Of a DNA stretch of 64,000 nucleotides, positions 12,735-25,402 are shown piece after piece. Source of the stretch: Nageia nagi (lineage: Eukaryota > Pinophyta); assembly GCA_050084985.1 (NCBI GenBank), contig JBITNC010000001.1, positions 24,056,001 to 24,120,000 of the forward strand, written 5' to 3'. The notes under the pieces were generated by a model. The model saw only the letters and a list, made by a program, of their open reading frames with translations. It did no database searches and had not been told where the DNA came from. A program made the translations under genes and the position numbers. Numbering within the stretch: the stretch's first letter is position 1; each line of letters starts with the position of its first letter.

Positions 12735-14334
12735 TAATTCACAACTCTTGAATGGTGTTGGTGAACAATTTTCCTATGAATAATCCAACATCCATGATCT
12801 AAGTAATAACAAGGAGACCTCAATCAAAGGTGAAGAGGACAAGTCCTAGAATAGATGGTTGGGAATAAATGGGATATAAAACAAGTGGTGGGAGTGGTTC
12901 TTTAGGTTTTGGATTAAACTTCCTAATGACTCTCTTAGGTCCCATAGATGAATTTGAGGTTTTAGTATGTACCTCAGGAAGCATCAAAAATGAAGGTATG
13001 TATGTAGGATGTAGTGAAATGGGAGGTGGTGGAATCGGTTGTTATGGATAATTCCATAATGGAAAATATGGAATGAGGCTCCCTACAAAAATACCAAAAC
13101 TCCTATTATCAATGATGTTGGAACAATGTTCTTAGAAAACATTTATAATTCATTTTGTTTTATGTATACATTGACTAATTCATTCAAATCATACTTTTAT
13201 ACTAAAAGGATTATTCGTGCAGTAATTATTACTAAATAATAAACTATAATTATATATAATTTCATATTTTGGAATGATGACATAAGATATGACAATACTT
13301 GATCAAAAATAATTGAAGTCGAAATAAAAGGATGTTCCATAAATTTTATATGAATATTTTCAACACAATCTATCACAATTTTGGGTTTATCATAAGGCTA
13401 ATGTAGACAGAACCATTGTAATGAACTCATTTCATATTCTTGTTCCATTCATATTTATTATGCCTTTAATTCAATTTCAACCTTTAAACCATTTATTTTT
13501 ACTTCCCATGCATTTGATGTATGATTTTCAAAGAATTTTATGGCTATTTATAATTTCACTTCTTTAGGTAAATCAAAGAAATATGCCATAAGTACAAAAG
13601 GAGCTTTTCCAATTAATGGCATATAGACATCTCCTTTATATCTATCCATGAAATTTTGACCAACATAGTCAAACTAGAAATGTACTTATTAAGGAGCTTC
13701 TAACCTTTTGATTGTTATTGTTCTCTTTGAATGATCACAAGATGAAAGTGAGATAAATCTTGACTTGAGAAAATCATTTATTGATATTTCTTTTTACTCT
13801 TTTTGATTTCTTAAGTCTAGGAATAAATTAAGGAGAAAAATCATATATTAAATTTTGATGACACAAATCTCCTATAAGTTGATTCATCCAAGTCATGATT
13901 GGATGTAAGCTTTACGAATCTTGAGATGCAACATCTAAAATACAATCATTAAAAGTGCAATCAAGTATGAGTTTGGGTGCTATAGTAGGCCAATATAAGC
14001 ATAATAATTTTATTTTTTGTACTTATTCATAGTAATGATAAAAACCTTAAAAATACATGGACCTATCTAGGTAAATTTCAAGCTTTTCTCCTTTAACATA
14101 AATTTTTCAATCATAAAATGTACCTAAATAATGCGTCAATGCTAGATCCCTATGTATGTTAATGGGTAATTGAAGAACATTATGTGCTTATTGAAAAGTA
14201 AATTTAGTGAGTTTGGATATGGTTCTATCTCCCAAGTATCTAGAATTATTAACCCGTGGTGCTTGCTTTATTCCTTTTCTTCCTAGTGGCACATGAACAC
14301 TCTTGATCCTTTTGATGTCATTTGTTAGATTCAT
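12735..14334 (-). pseudogene. Extra sense-strand ORF downstream of pol in the Tat-like element
   Basis: Eighty-odd bases after the pol stop, an ATG at about 14334 opens a protein-like reading (MNLTNDIKRIKSVHVPLGRK) of more than 350 codons. Segments include LPINIHRDLALTHYLGTFYD, LCLYWPTIAPKLILDC, HPIMTWMNQLIGDL and, after a frame change, GQNFMDRYKGDVYMPLIGKA and FDLPKEVK. A proline-rich tail follows near 12800-13100 (PIPPPPISLHP). Most interruptions are single TAA or TAG codons in otherwise smooth sequence. I do not recognise the family. Its position after integrase and in the same orientation suggests an accessory element protein; a degraded unrelated insertion is the alternative. Confidence 0.5.
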
Positions 14335-14421
14335 TTATTTTTATTAGTTCATAGTGAAACTTTTATTCTTTATTATTTAAATATTTACAACATATTTATA
14401 AATAGAACAAGGTGAACTTAA

Positions 14422-15720
14422 CTAAAAAGGGGGCACATATGTGTGATATTTATTAGTTCATGCTTTTCATTACCATCTAGGTTAGCTAAGTGATATGCTC
14501 CTAAACCAAACTTTCTTTTAATTATGTAAGGTGCTAACTAGTTAGGGGTAAATTTGTCATGAAGTTTACTTTCCATTCATGAATTTTGTTGATTTTATTT
14601 TAATATTAGTTATCTTATATTGAATTCATGAATTTTAATATTTTTATCAAAAGCTTATTTAATACAAGTTTGATAGGTACGCATGTGTTCCAATGCATTA
14701 ACTCATCTTTCATCTAAGAGCAACATTTGGTCTAATATCATTTGATGAGCTGATTCATTTGTGATATAATCTTATAAAGCAATTTGTAAAGATGAAATTT
14801 CTATTTCTATGGGTAATATTGCTTCTACCCAATAGATTAGAGAAAATGAGGTTACACTAGTGGGCATTCAAATGCTAGTGCGATAAGCCCATAAAGCATG
14901 TGGAATCCTTGCATGCCAATATCTATAAGAATTGTCAACTATTTTGAGTAAAATGCTATGATAGTTTTTTTGTAGCCTCAGCTTGTCCATTCCCTTGGGG
15001 GTAATATGGTATTGAAAAAATAATTTGAATATCATATCTTTTGCATAAAGCTAATACTTCTTTATTTTTGAAATTCTTTCCATTATCTATGATAATTTGG
15101 GTAGAAATTCCAAAATAACAAATGATATGATGCTCTATGAATTATTCTATCTTTGGTCCTTTTGTTGAAATCATAGGAATAGTTTCAACCCATTTTGTGA
15201 AGTATTATGTAGTTGTTATTATAAATTTATGACCTCTTGAGGAAAAAGGAGAAATTTGACCTATCAGATCCAATGGTCATAATGATAGCATGGGTTGTAA
15301 TGCTTGCAATAGTTGGTTAAACAAATTATAACATTGTTGGCATTTAACACACTATTTGACATGTTTTATGTAATCATGTTCCATGGTGAGATAATAATAT
15401 CTCATACGCATTAGTCACTTTGTTATTATGGGACCATTAAAATTCCCTTTGTATATTCCATCATGTGCACATGAGATTATGATTTGTAAATCCATCCATT
15501 CTAATAATCTAAGTAATATTCCATCAAAACCTCTATGATAGAAGACATCTCCTAGCATATAGAAATGGGAAGCTTTTAATTTGAATGCTTTCCTAGCTGA
15601 TTTTGTTAAATTAATGGGTTGGATTCCATCTCTTAAGAATTTCACTTGTTGGATATGCCATAAATTTTTGTCTTCCATTGTAATATCAAGAACTTCATGT
15701 TCTACTCCATCCATTTCTAA
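14422..15720 (-). pseudogene. Integrase region of pol (Tat-like element)
   Basis: Integrase would insert the cDNA into host DNA. Reading starts near 15714 (MDGVEHEVLDITMEDKNLWH). The N-terminal zinc-binding part ends with VKCQQC at about 15340. The catalytic core shows the D-D-E residues in place: LDLIGQISPF (about 15275), IIDNGKNF (about 15090) and GNGQAEATKK (about 14980). The C-terminal part ends with GAYHLANLDGNEKHE and a TAG at 14422-14424. Stops and frame changes interrupt it throughout. The first Asp lies in a W/L-D-L context usual for Ty3/gypsy. The motifs make the call firm; the exact limits are not. Confidence 0.75.
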
Positions 15721-15829
15721 TGAAGATCAAGTAACTTGAACAATCTCAATGTGAATGGTCTGTTGATGAGGGGTTTCTAGTATCAAAGATCCGATTGAAG
15801 CCATAACGTCAATGAATCTATTGGTTGAC

Positions 15830-16165
15830 CTTGGTGCTATTTCTAAATCATACTTTAAAATTATTGTAATAAATTATCTACCAATTTTTTATACTTTTGT
15901 AGCATAGGTTATTTACATTGAAAAATCCCTTTAACATGATTTATGATTAACAATGAATCACCAATGAATTTAACATTTCTTAGTTTTAATTTCATGACTA
16001 TATTTATGGTTAATATCAAAACTTCATACTCAGTGTTATTGTTTATGCATGGAAAATTAAGTTTGAAGGAATAAGATACCCCCTAAGCTGTAACAAACAC
16101 AACACTTGCACATCCACTTTTTTCATATCTTGATCCATCAAAATATATTAACATATCCCAATATT
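15830..16165 (-). pseudogene. Second (archaeal-type) RNase H domain of pol
   Basis: Located between the ordinary RNase H and integrase. The reading contains YFDGSRYEKSGCASVVF, then NNTEYEVLILTINI, then KFIGDSLLIINHVKGIFQ. This carries the catalytic D (DGS), E (TEYE) and D (GDS) of an RNase H fold. A second RNase H at this place is characteristic of Tat-lineage Ty3/gypsy elements, which supports the classification of the whole element. One in-frame stop separates the first two motifs, and more follow. Confidence 0.75.
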
Positions 16166-16166
16166 C

Positions 16167-17960
16167 TTAAAGATTAACATGAATTTTTATCTCATCTAAT
16201 TGGAAAACATGGTCATTTGGTAGTTCAATGATGAGTGGTTTATCATCATATAAAGGTGCATCTATAATATAAATAGCTATGATTGAACTTTTAATCAATT
16301 TTTGACTTATAAATTGTAAATCAAATTTAGTTAAATGCATAATCCATTTAGAAATCCTTGCATTTTGATAAGTTTTGTTCATCATATATTTCAATGGATC
16401 TTCTTTAGCAATTATGTATGTGGTATGATTTAACAGGTAATGTCTCAACTTCTTAGTTGCAAAAACTACAACTAAACATAACTTTTCTAGGTATACATAT
16501 TTAATTTAATAACCAGCTAACATCCAACATAGATAGTATAGAGCTTATTCTTTATTATTTTCATTCTTTTGAACAAACATAATTCTTAATGTTGAATCTA
16601 TAGCAAAAATGTAGAGTAGGAATGGTTCCCTTCCTTAGGTTGGACTAAAATTGGAGGTGATAAAAGATAGCATTTTATTTCATCAAATGCTTCTTATTGT
16701 TCATTTCTCTAGTGGAATATAATTACCTTTTTCAATAATTTATTGAAAGGTTACACTTATCTGATAATTATAAAATAAAACATCTTACAACTTTCATCTT
16801 ACCATGTAAACTTTGTAATTACTTTATATTTGAAGGGGAAAGCATATTCACTATCACTTTTATCTTATTAGGATATACTTCAATTCCTCTCTTGGAAATG
16901 ATAAAACCTAATAGTTTTCCTAAGGTGACCCCAAAAACACATTTCTTGAGGTTTAATCAAATATTAATCTCCAATAATCTATTAAATATCTTGTTAAGTA
17001 CCTCTGGATGGTCTTCTCGAATTTTATATTTAGCTAATACCTCATTTACATAATGTTCCATGATATCATGCATGTAATCATAAAAAATGTATGTCATTGC
17101 TTGTTGGTATGTACATCTAGCATTCTTGAGATCGAAGGGAATTACCTTATAACAAAATGTTCCCCAAGGCATTATGAAAGTTATTTTATGTTGATCCTAA
17201 AGTTTTACTCTTATTTGGTTGTACCTTGAAAATCCATCCATATGAGATAGCATTTCATGTCCAATAGTGGAATCAATAAAACTATCTATGTTTGGTAGTG
17301 AAAAATCATCCTTAGAGAAGATATACTTAAAACTCTAAAATTTGTGCATATGTGAATATTTTCATTAGATTTTTTAATAGGGACCATGTTGGAGATCTAA
17401 TCAAAATAATCAATGGGATGGATGAACTTGACTTCTAAAAGTTTTTGTATTTCTTATTTTACCATTAATGCTATTGTTAGATGCATCTTACATAATTTCT
17501 ATTTAACAAGTTTAGCATCTTATTTAATACCTAGGTTATGTACCACCAAGTTGGGATCCAATCTTGGCACATCAGTGTATGACCATGCAAATATCTTTTT
17601 CTTTTCCTTAAGTATAGATATGAATTCTTTTTTCTCATCTTCGATTAGTGACTTTCCTAGTTTAATAATCTTAGGATTGTTTTGATCATCACTTAAGTCA
17701 ACCTCAATGGTTTCTTCAATTAACATGTGGGACCCCTCTTCCAACTAATTTGGTATCAAAATCCAATTCTTATCATTTAGGTTATATTCTTCATCTTCAC
17801 CTAAATTTTAGTCCTCCAAGGTAGTATTTATGGTGAATTCTAAATTTTTTAATATAGTATTTATATCTTTTAATTCTTGTATTATAGGATGTTTATAAAT
17901 TAGCATAAATTTTGCAATAGCTTCATCTACCATAAAGTATGATAAAGAGCTACTTGAACT
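16167..17960 (-). pseudogene. Reverse transcriptase and first RNase H (Tat-like element)
   Basis: Upstream of the RT core the reading has KKKIFAWSYTDVPRLDPN (about 17560-17620), the linker typical of this group. The RT core at 16957-17172 reads PWGTFCYKVIPFDLKNA, then EHYVNEVLAKYK. The catalytic YVDD box is changed to YVNE, so polymerase activity is lost. RNase H and connection sequence lie at 16167-16448 (LLNHTTYIIAKEDPLKYMM, then SKWIMHLTKFDLQFI). Many frameshifts are present. The encoded enzyme would copy element RNA into cDNA in the particle. Confidence 0.75.
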
Positions 17961-18277
17961 TACTAGGTTCAATGATTCAAACTCATCACTTCCAAAACCA
18001 ATCAAAAGATTTTTTCTTTGAAACTTCATTAGATATTTCTTCAATTTCTACCATATTACTTGATATAACATTAAAAAATAGTCTTCCTAAAGATAATGTT
18101 TCATATTATGTATTATCCTGATTTAGTATTTATTTAGGATTTTCACATGGTTTTCCATATTCTAATTTTTCTAGTTATAGCTCAACTTTCTTACAACTAG
18201 ATTCTTTTTTGTTCTTACTTTTGTATCCCAATCTTGTTTTATCAGTTGGTAATTGGTAATAGATATCAATTGTATAT

Positions 18278-19350
18278 CTAGGTCCTTATTTGTATCGACC
18301 TAAACCTTGTCCCTTTCCATTGATATCTATTAAAATATATTTGGATGAACAATATCACATAAGGTGATAGATATTTTAATGAGTTATAGAAAACACCTTC
18401 ATGTGGTTGTGGTAAAAAAATGAGAGGTGGTTCTAGAGGAGCCATATAAACAAAGAGAGTTTGATTAGGAACTTTTCCTAAAAGCACCAATTGTCCCACT
18501 ACACTAGGAGATTCTTTTAGTCTTCCTATTTCTTGAGTAGAAGGAATATTGAAAATAACATCATCAATTCCAAATTCCCATATACTACAATCTAGCAATT
18601 TTATTGTTACTAGGTAGATATTTAATGACTTATCCTTTTCTTGACAATCATCATATTTCACTGATGTATCCATGGGAGATGGAATTTTTGATGAGGACGC
18701 TTTGCTTAATTCATTTTTGAGCTCTTTCCTCCTAGGTACATTTTTCTTTTAATGTTGGTTCCATTTTTGGTAATGAATCATTACTAAATTTTTGTTGAGC
18801 TCAACAAATAATTATTCCTACCCACCCTAGTAATCGACGATTTTTCTAGTGGTATTGGTGTTATAAAATAATGGGTATATAGTAAAGCTACTATGTTTGA
18901 TAAATATGTACTATTATAGTGTGAATATGGGTTTTCATATTTATGCACATAATGCACTACACCCTTGTAAATATACTTCAAGAAATTGTGATATGTTTAT
19001 GGGACACAATGCATATCTCTAATCCAAGTCCTTCCTAAAATGATGTTATATTGGGTTATATTTCCTTCGATTACTTGAAATATTGTTTACACTATCTTAA
19101 ACCCTATAGTGATAGGTAATGAAATTGATCCCATTGTTGAACATAAAGCATCATTAAATGCTTTTAGCTATAAGGGTGGTGCACAAATATGTGAAAATGG
19201 AAGATTCAAATTTTTATATGCAGTTATTGAAATATTGTTTATCGTTGAATCTTCATCAACCAATATTATTTTGAAAGCTTTTTCATCCATGTTATATATG
19301 ATATGTAAATGTGGTACTAGACCATGTGTCTCATTTTAAAGTTTAACTTA
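18278..19350 (-). pseudogene. Protease and protease-RT linker (Tat-like element)
   Basis: The stretch YNIILGRTWIRDMHCVP followed by TYHNFLKYIYKG (about 18970-19070) is the C-terminal flap region of the Tat-type retropepsin. The upstream part reads IILVDEDSTINNISI (about 19240), a degraded active-site zone. A 131-codon linker frame at 18278-18673 continues toward RT and is not itself a recognised domain. Position between gag and RT agrees with the standard order. Confidence 0.6.
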
Positions 19351-19499
19351 ATAATCATAAAAGACTTGTTTTAATATTTCCTACAAAAGACACAAAGCAT
19401 TCAAGATCATTTATGTCCAACTCAATTGTTTGTAATAATTGGTTCATTCCATCTATATGGTTCTTAGATTGTTGTAGTAACTTGAATAGAGACATTTTC

Positions 19500-22087
19500 A
19501 CTTGTGAATTTTTTAATTATTTATGTAGATCTCCTTTCACTAAGACCTTGAGAGCTTGAGTTCTAAGTATGTTGGGTTGCATAACAAATTCATCTGGTTG
19601 ATTTTCTAGAATATTACTTTTTTTTCCTTGTACCCTTTGAGTTCTTGTAGTAATATTTACCATTCCTATGAATATTGAGTTATCATAACTCCAATTATGT
19701 GTTACTTGTTTCTCATGTGAATGTAATGAAATATTATTATCCTGATGTTGAGGTAGAGGGTTTTGATAAATTCCCAAATTTTTGTTAGGGATAGCTAAAA
19801 GATTATCGACTTCCAATTTTTCTTGAGCAATTAGATTTTGAATTTTGTGTTTTAAAGTCCTAAATCTATTTTTATCATGATCATTTTAGTGATGTAAATG
19901 ATAAAATTCATTTTCATTATACCATCTATTATTTTTAGCATCAGGGTGTTCAGGTCTTATAACTAGTAAAGTAATTACTTGATGATCATAAGTTTTTTTA
20001 AGAATATCATAAAGAGATTCTAACATAGGTGTAAATTTTATTTTTGGTTTAAATTTATTTCCTAATTTTGTGTAGGACTTGGTTATACCTATTTAGTGAT
20101 AGAAACTTTCTTAGCAAGTGATGGTTTACTTGTTTGTTCTATTTGACTTTTGTTCTTAACATAAGGTTCCTTTTTCTTACCTTTTTATCTCACCATCTTG
20201 AATCTGAACCTTTTTTATTATGAAAACTTGGAAGATAATTTTTTCAAATGTCTTATTTTGTTAGATTAGTAAAGTGCTAGTAATAAATGTTAAACAACTT
20301 TGACTAAATATTTTAAACAAATCTTCTTGAGGTAGATTATAGGGCATGCTTGTCAATATTACCCTCCATCTTGACATGAAATTAGTAACTAATTCATCTT
20401 GGAATTATTGTAACCTTGTAAGATTAGTATGGAGGTTTTATCTATAATATTGATCCTAAAATGTTCCAAAAACAAAATTTTCAACTAATCATATGAACTA
20501 ATGCTATATTGTGTTAGGTTGTACCAATCCATTTCTTGTCCAACAAGTGTCATGGAAAAAATATGTAGCATTAATGCATCATAATTAGTAATAACATAAC
20601 TTGAATACTTTAACCATATAATATGATCTTTGGGATCTTCCTTTCCTTTAAATGGTTTAATTTTTGAAATTTCAAATTTGAAAGGAATCTCCTTTTTGGG
20701 AACACTTGGAAGAATAGGTTCATTGAAAATTTTTTCATATGATATCTTTTGTTTACTTTGCAAATGTAGCTCTTTTTCAATCTCCATCAACCTTTTACAA
20801 AGATAATCCTCTTCTTCTAGTTGATTTTGATACATGGTATATTCATCATTTTTATGATCTACTTTTTCTCCATACCTTCGAAATGATTCATATCTTTGTT
20901 CATAAGGTGTTTAAGCATCAAAGTAAGATCCATCATATGGTGGAGAAGGTGGTAAAGGTTGGTGTGGTATTAGTTAAGGTAATTTTTGTTGTACTTATTA
21001 TTTATGTAATGGTGGTCTAGGGGAATAATTTGATTTAACCTTATCTCTAGGTGGAGGTAAGTGATACCTTTGAAGCTCATTTTGTCAATTTCTAAGTGAA
21101 GCTTATTTTCTCTTATTTAGATAAGGATCTTGATATTTATACATTCCATGACCCTGTGGTGATAGAGATCGCACCCTAGGTTGTCCTTTTCTATCTTTTC
21201 CCATTATTTTATTAGGTCCATATTAGATTTGTATATTTTTCTTATTGGATTGCATTATTGGTGGGTTTTTTTGGTGTACATTAAGCACTAGTTGTGCTTG
21301 CAACCATGATTGCTAGGTAAGTCCCATGGGTTTCATTTATTATTGTACACCTAGGTTATACAAAACCATTTGTTGTTATTGTTGGTGTTGTATATTATTT
21401 TGGGATGGATTCTCTTTCTTATGCACATAAGGGGGTATTCCTTGTGACCTGAACCGTGTAAGGTCACAATTATCTCTCACCTCACATCCTTGTTTAGGTG
21501 TTATATGACTTGATAAAGGAGTTATCATATTTGATTTTAAAATGTAGCAAGGATTATTATAAAATCTATAATGATCTCTTGATTTTGGCATGGGAGCAGT
21601 CGTATGTATGGATATTCGATCATCAAAATATTTTGTTTGACTAGATATGGTAGAAGGAGTATAATTGTCTCTTCTTATATATGATTGAACTAAGCATCCA
21701 TCTAGTAAATAACATGTAACATGATCATACTTAGGTCTAAAAGGACCTCTTTTTTGAATGGTATCAGTTGAATGAGTTTGTGAAGGGGTATGTTTCTTAA
21801 TATAATCTCTTCCATACCATCAATTGGTTGTGTGCCTTTTGCTAAATACTCTAGATCTAAAGGAATACTATGGGCATGAGAAGAATGAGGGATTCTTAAT
21901 TATGTTATATGTTGTATAAATACATCTAAGTAATTATCAATAGGATTTAAGTAAGCTAGATTTGTTCTAAAGGAGTTTCTATTCTTGAAATGTTCCTACT
22001 AGACCTATGACTCCCTCATTCTTCTAAATAATTCTCATTGTATGGCTCTTGCTCTTGATAAGCTATTTGAGATCATGTGTTAACCAT
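19500..22087 (-). pseudogene. gag of the Tat-like element
   Basis: Gag would form the virus-like particle. A start is plausible at 22087 (MVNT, followed by a stop). The best block is at 20485-20835: FEISKIKPFKGKEDPKDHI, then YVITNYDALMLHIFSMTL and GQEMDWYN, matching the capsid-like retrotransposon gag domain (retrotrans_gag). The N-terminal third is low in complexity with many stops, and the C-terminal frame near 19517-19816 leads toward protease. Frames change repeatedly, so the limits are approximate. Confidence 0.7.
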
Positions 22088-23823
22088 TTTATTTTGGTTT
22101 TTTATTTTTATTTTATTTTATTTTTTTATTTTCATGAAACTAAAAAGAGAAAAAAAACATCAAACATAGAAATTCTATTTTTTATCTTTTGAATTTATTT
22201 TTGTGAGAAAATAATTTAAAGCACAAATAGCCTACATGCATACTCACATTTTTGATGTGATTATCTTTTCTAGATTTTTTGTAAATTAAATTAATCTTTT
22301 TAATATGAGTAGTATAAATTGTACATTTTAATAATCTTAATTTTCCTAAATTATTTTATCTAGTCAAGTGTTTAAGCAAGGTAGGCAAGTAATCCTACTA
22401 GGCAATCTAGGGCTAAGTAACGAATTGGTACTTGAAATGGTCTCCTTAGTGCAATGGGGCTTAATGAATGTCATTGAGAAATATCTTGGTGATTAAATCC
22501 AAGTATATCCCCCTTTTTATAGTCATTCGATAGAAAGTAATGACTTCTAACCTAGGAACCTAGTATTTATCTCTAAGTTTTGGCTCTAAGGCTCATAATA
22601 TTTTATCGATGGGAACATAATAGAATAAGATTCAATGGTTGGTAATAACCTCTAAATCATTGATGTTCATTTTAATAGGTCTCATGATCATGCATTTAAC
22701 CAACATAAAGTACTCATGGATGCAAGTTCTAACCCTCCCAATTACACATGTCCATTAATTAATCTTTTTTTTTAATGTGATTCAAACAATGTTTTAATTA
22801 ATGTGTAAGTTGATCTAAATATCCCATGATATTCCTTACCTTATAATTAGGTTCATTAACTAAAGAAAATATCAATATGTGGTTTATTACCTCTGCTTAC
22901 AAGTCACAATCTCCTTCTATCTCCTTTTAGCATGGTAAGTGAAGACAAGTAAGAAGTTATTAATGTGAGTAAATTTCCTTTGATGCAAGTTCATTTCTCC
23001 TTATTATGAGTCACAATATTTTGATCACCTTTCATCTTGGTAAGGAAGACAAGTAAGAGTATTAATGTATAAAAAATAGCCATCAGATTCATTAACTAAT
23101 TTAATCTATCTTAATCTACCTTAAACTTGATAAATTTATCTTAAATTCATTCTAATCTTAATGATGATTAATTACCCTTTCAAGTATTGAAGTAAGTTAG
23201 TGTAGGTTCATTTACCAAATTAATGTGATAAGGTGAAAAAAGCAAAATTTCATTTATCCTTTTCTATCACATTCATTCTGGTCACCTCAGATTATTTTTC
23301 AACGCAAAGAGAGAGCATAAGTGAACATGATAGAAAAATATTAAGTGAATGTGTTTGTCTATTTATACAATACCTTCCCAAACAAACAATAAATAAATAA
23401 AATTTAGTAACTTTAAAAAAATAAAAATATCAAAAATTATGCATTTTATCATTGATATTCAATACCCTCCCCTTCATGCACTTTGAACATAGGGATCACA
23501 AACAAGGTGTTCATTTTTTATTCCCAACTTTAGTTCCTAAGCTGCACTTGCAATATTGATGAGAATAAAAAATTTGACCTCTATTCTAAATCATTGGCAT
23601 TTTAATAGATTTGTTGACATCTTAAACCAATCATCGATGTTTGATATATAGTCACTAGCGATTCTACAACTCAAGCCTAGAAAAACACATAACATAAAAA
23701 ATGAAATCAGATTCACTACCACATAACATAAACCACAAAAACACATATAAATACACAGAAAACCCCATGTGTCTCATCACTAATGTTGTTTGCATGCAAG
23801 AGGCCTTCCTTTTATAACCATAA
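22088..23823 (-). other. 5' leader of the Tat-like element, nothing coding
   Basis: An AT-rich stretch between the gag start and the 5' LTR. No supported ORF, tandem repeat or RNA gene was seen. The bases just inside the LTR (plus CCTTTTATAACCATAA) do not give a convincing tRNA-complementary primer site. Confidence 0.5.
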
Positions 23824-24656
23824 TATTGTACTCAAAAATTAACCTTGTTAGCAAACAAGATAAGATATTTCATGACCAACATTTTTCTTTATTACTCATG
23901 AATATGCCTTAATGATATAATGAAAAAACTATTTCAATTTGTTGCCTTGCAAAAGGGATTTTTACATAATAATATTTAGGCCTTTATAGGCCTGTTTATA
24001 ATGTTTACAAAGCCTTGAAAACTATCTTCTAAAACCTATAAAAAATTTGGATTTCTCTGTCCTCTTTGATTCCTTATGGCTTTCTCTATTCAATTTTGTT
24101 ACTTTGCACCTATGGACCCTAGACACATGCAAACAGAAAAGACATCAAACTACATGTTCATAACATAAAATAAGCAAAAAATTGAACATAAATAGGCACA
24201 TAAAAATGTGAAATAGTAATGCACTTAACTCATTAAACTTGTATGTGTTTCAATAAAGTAATTTTACATTCAAATTAGGTCTTGTTTATTTAATTGTAGA
24301 AGGCTTTATTTATAGATTTTAGAAATAAGAAAAGTTTCCAATTTTGAGACAAAAAATAGGATAGAAAATCCTATCCAACTTTTTCATGGTTGTGATCTGA
24401 AGTTGAGATGATGGATGATGAGTCATCCATTATCTCTTAATTTCTCCCTAATATGATTTAGGAGTTACCATTTTTATTTTGTTTTTTCCAATTACAAAGT
24501 TGTTGGTGTCCAGATATCAAACATTGATGTTTCACTTGATTCACTAACAATTGAAATCAGATGCTGGCAATTAGTAGACTATAGTTAATTTTAAATTTTA
24601 TTTAAATTTTTTCTTCTTTCATTTATCAAAAGAAGAGTTATTTTTGTAAGTCCACA
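23824..24656 (-). repeat. 5' LTR of the Tat-like element
   Basis: A direct repeat of 5184-6027 with extensive divergence. The outer end GTCCACA abuts the CTAAG duplication. A TATA-like box in minus orientation (CCTATAAAGG) lies at 23991-24000, matching the one in the other LTR. The inner TG has become TA. Confidence 0.8.
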
Positions 24657-24661
24657 CTAAG

Positions 24662-25402
24662 ATTTCTCCTTTTATAAGTGATAGTAGTCATGTTCTAATA
24701 TTCCATTGAAATGATTAAACAATGGAGAGATGTGATCCATGTGCTCATGCTTGCAACATCCAATATGGGGAGACTTGGGGTGAATGAAATCACATCTAAA
24801 GATCACAAATTATAATGTACAAGAGGGGTTGATGCTAAAGCACTTTTGGATCAGTATTAGAGGTCCAATACCCAAGAGGGGTGACATGGGACCTTGGGAT
24901 GCCCAATCCTCCAATGTGGGGATGAAAAAATCTATAGATTCCCAACATCCAATTTTGAGAATCTTCCAATGCCTTGAGATACAAAATTTATTTTTTATAG
25001 TACCACATTCATCCTTGGAGATCCAAATGATCTCGTAGTCGATGCAATCAACTAAGGGGATGATCTAGCTTGAAGAGGGGAGCACTAATTATTGGAGATA
25101 CATTAAATGATAATATCGCAATCAGTAAGGGTAAAATATGCAAAGTCTCTTTTAAGGAGACTAATATTGCATTTAAAAATATAATTACCTTGGTATTACA
25201 AATACATAATTATTAGCATTTAGTAATTAACTAATAAATAAAAGGGCCATTTATTCTATAATTAGATCTTTGCTAAGTCTTTAAGTGGAATTTACATCAT
25301 TTTGGCTGAACCTAGCAAATTAGAAAAAAATCACACCTAAATTAATGTTTCCATTTATCAAGGATGAAATAGAGAAAACACCTAAAATATGGGGATATTA
25401 TA
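24662..25402 (-). repeat. LTR of family X, minus orientation, 5' half
   Basis: Continues the copy interrupted at 5183. The reverse complement matches 862-1580 of the plus X copy, including the TATA region and the blocks AATTTAGGTGTG and CTTAATAAAGCTC-like sequence. It abuts RT sequence of a different element at 25403, so the X element inserted into, or recombined with, a Tat pol gene. Confidence 0.8.

Larger units (their letters stand above)
5184..24656 (-). mobile_element. Nested 19.5-kb Tat-like Ty3/gypsy LTR retrotransposon
   Basis: Direct repeats at 5184-6027 and 23824-24656 are its LTRs, with ends TGTTGTACTC and GTCCACA. The 5-bp target CTAAG is duplicated at 5179-5183 and 24657-24661, and the flanks on both sides are the two halves of one X LTR. 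Internal order in minus orientation is leader, gag, protease, RT and RNase H, a second RNase H, integrase, an extra sense ORF, AT-rich spacer and an antisense plant-mobile-domain ORF. The second RNase H and the antisense ORF are hallmarks of the Tat lineage (Grande/RIRE2-like). Many stops and a ruined RT active site make it dead. No clear primer-binding site or polypurine tract survives. Confidence 0.85.

Noticed and set aside
23790-23823. Primer-binding site next to the 5' LTR of the 19.5-kb element
   Set aside because: The minus strand reads TATGGTTATAAAAGG, which does not convincingly match iMet or another common tRNA end.
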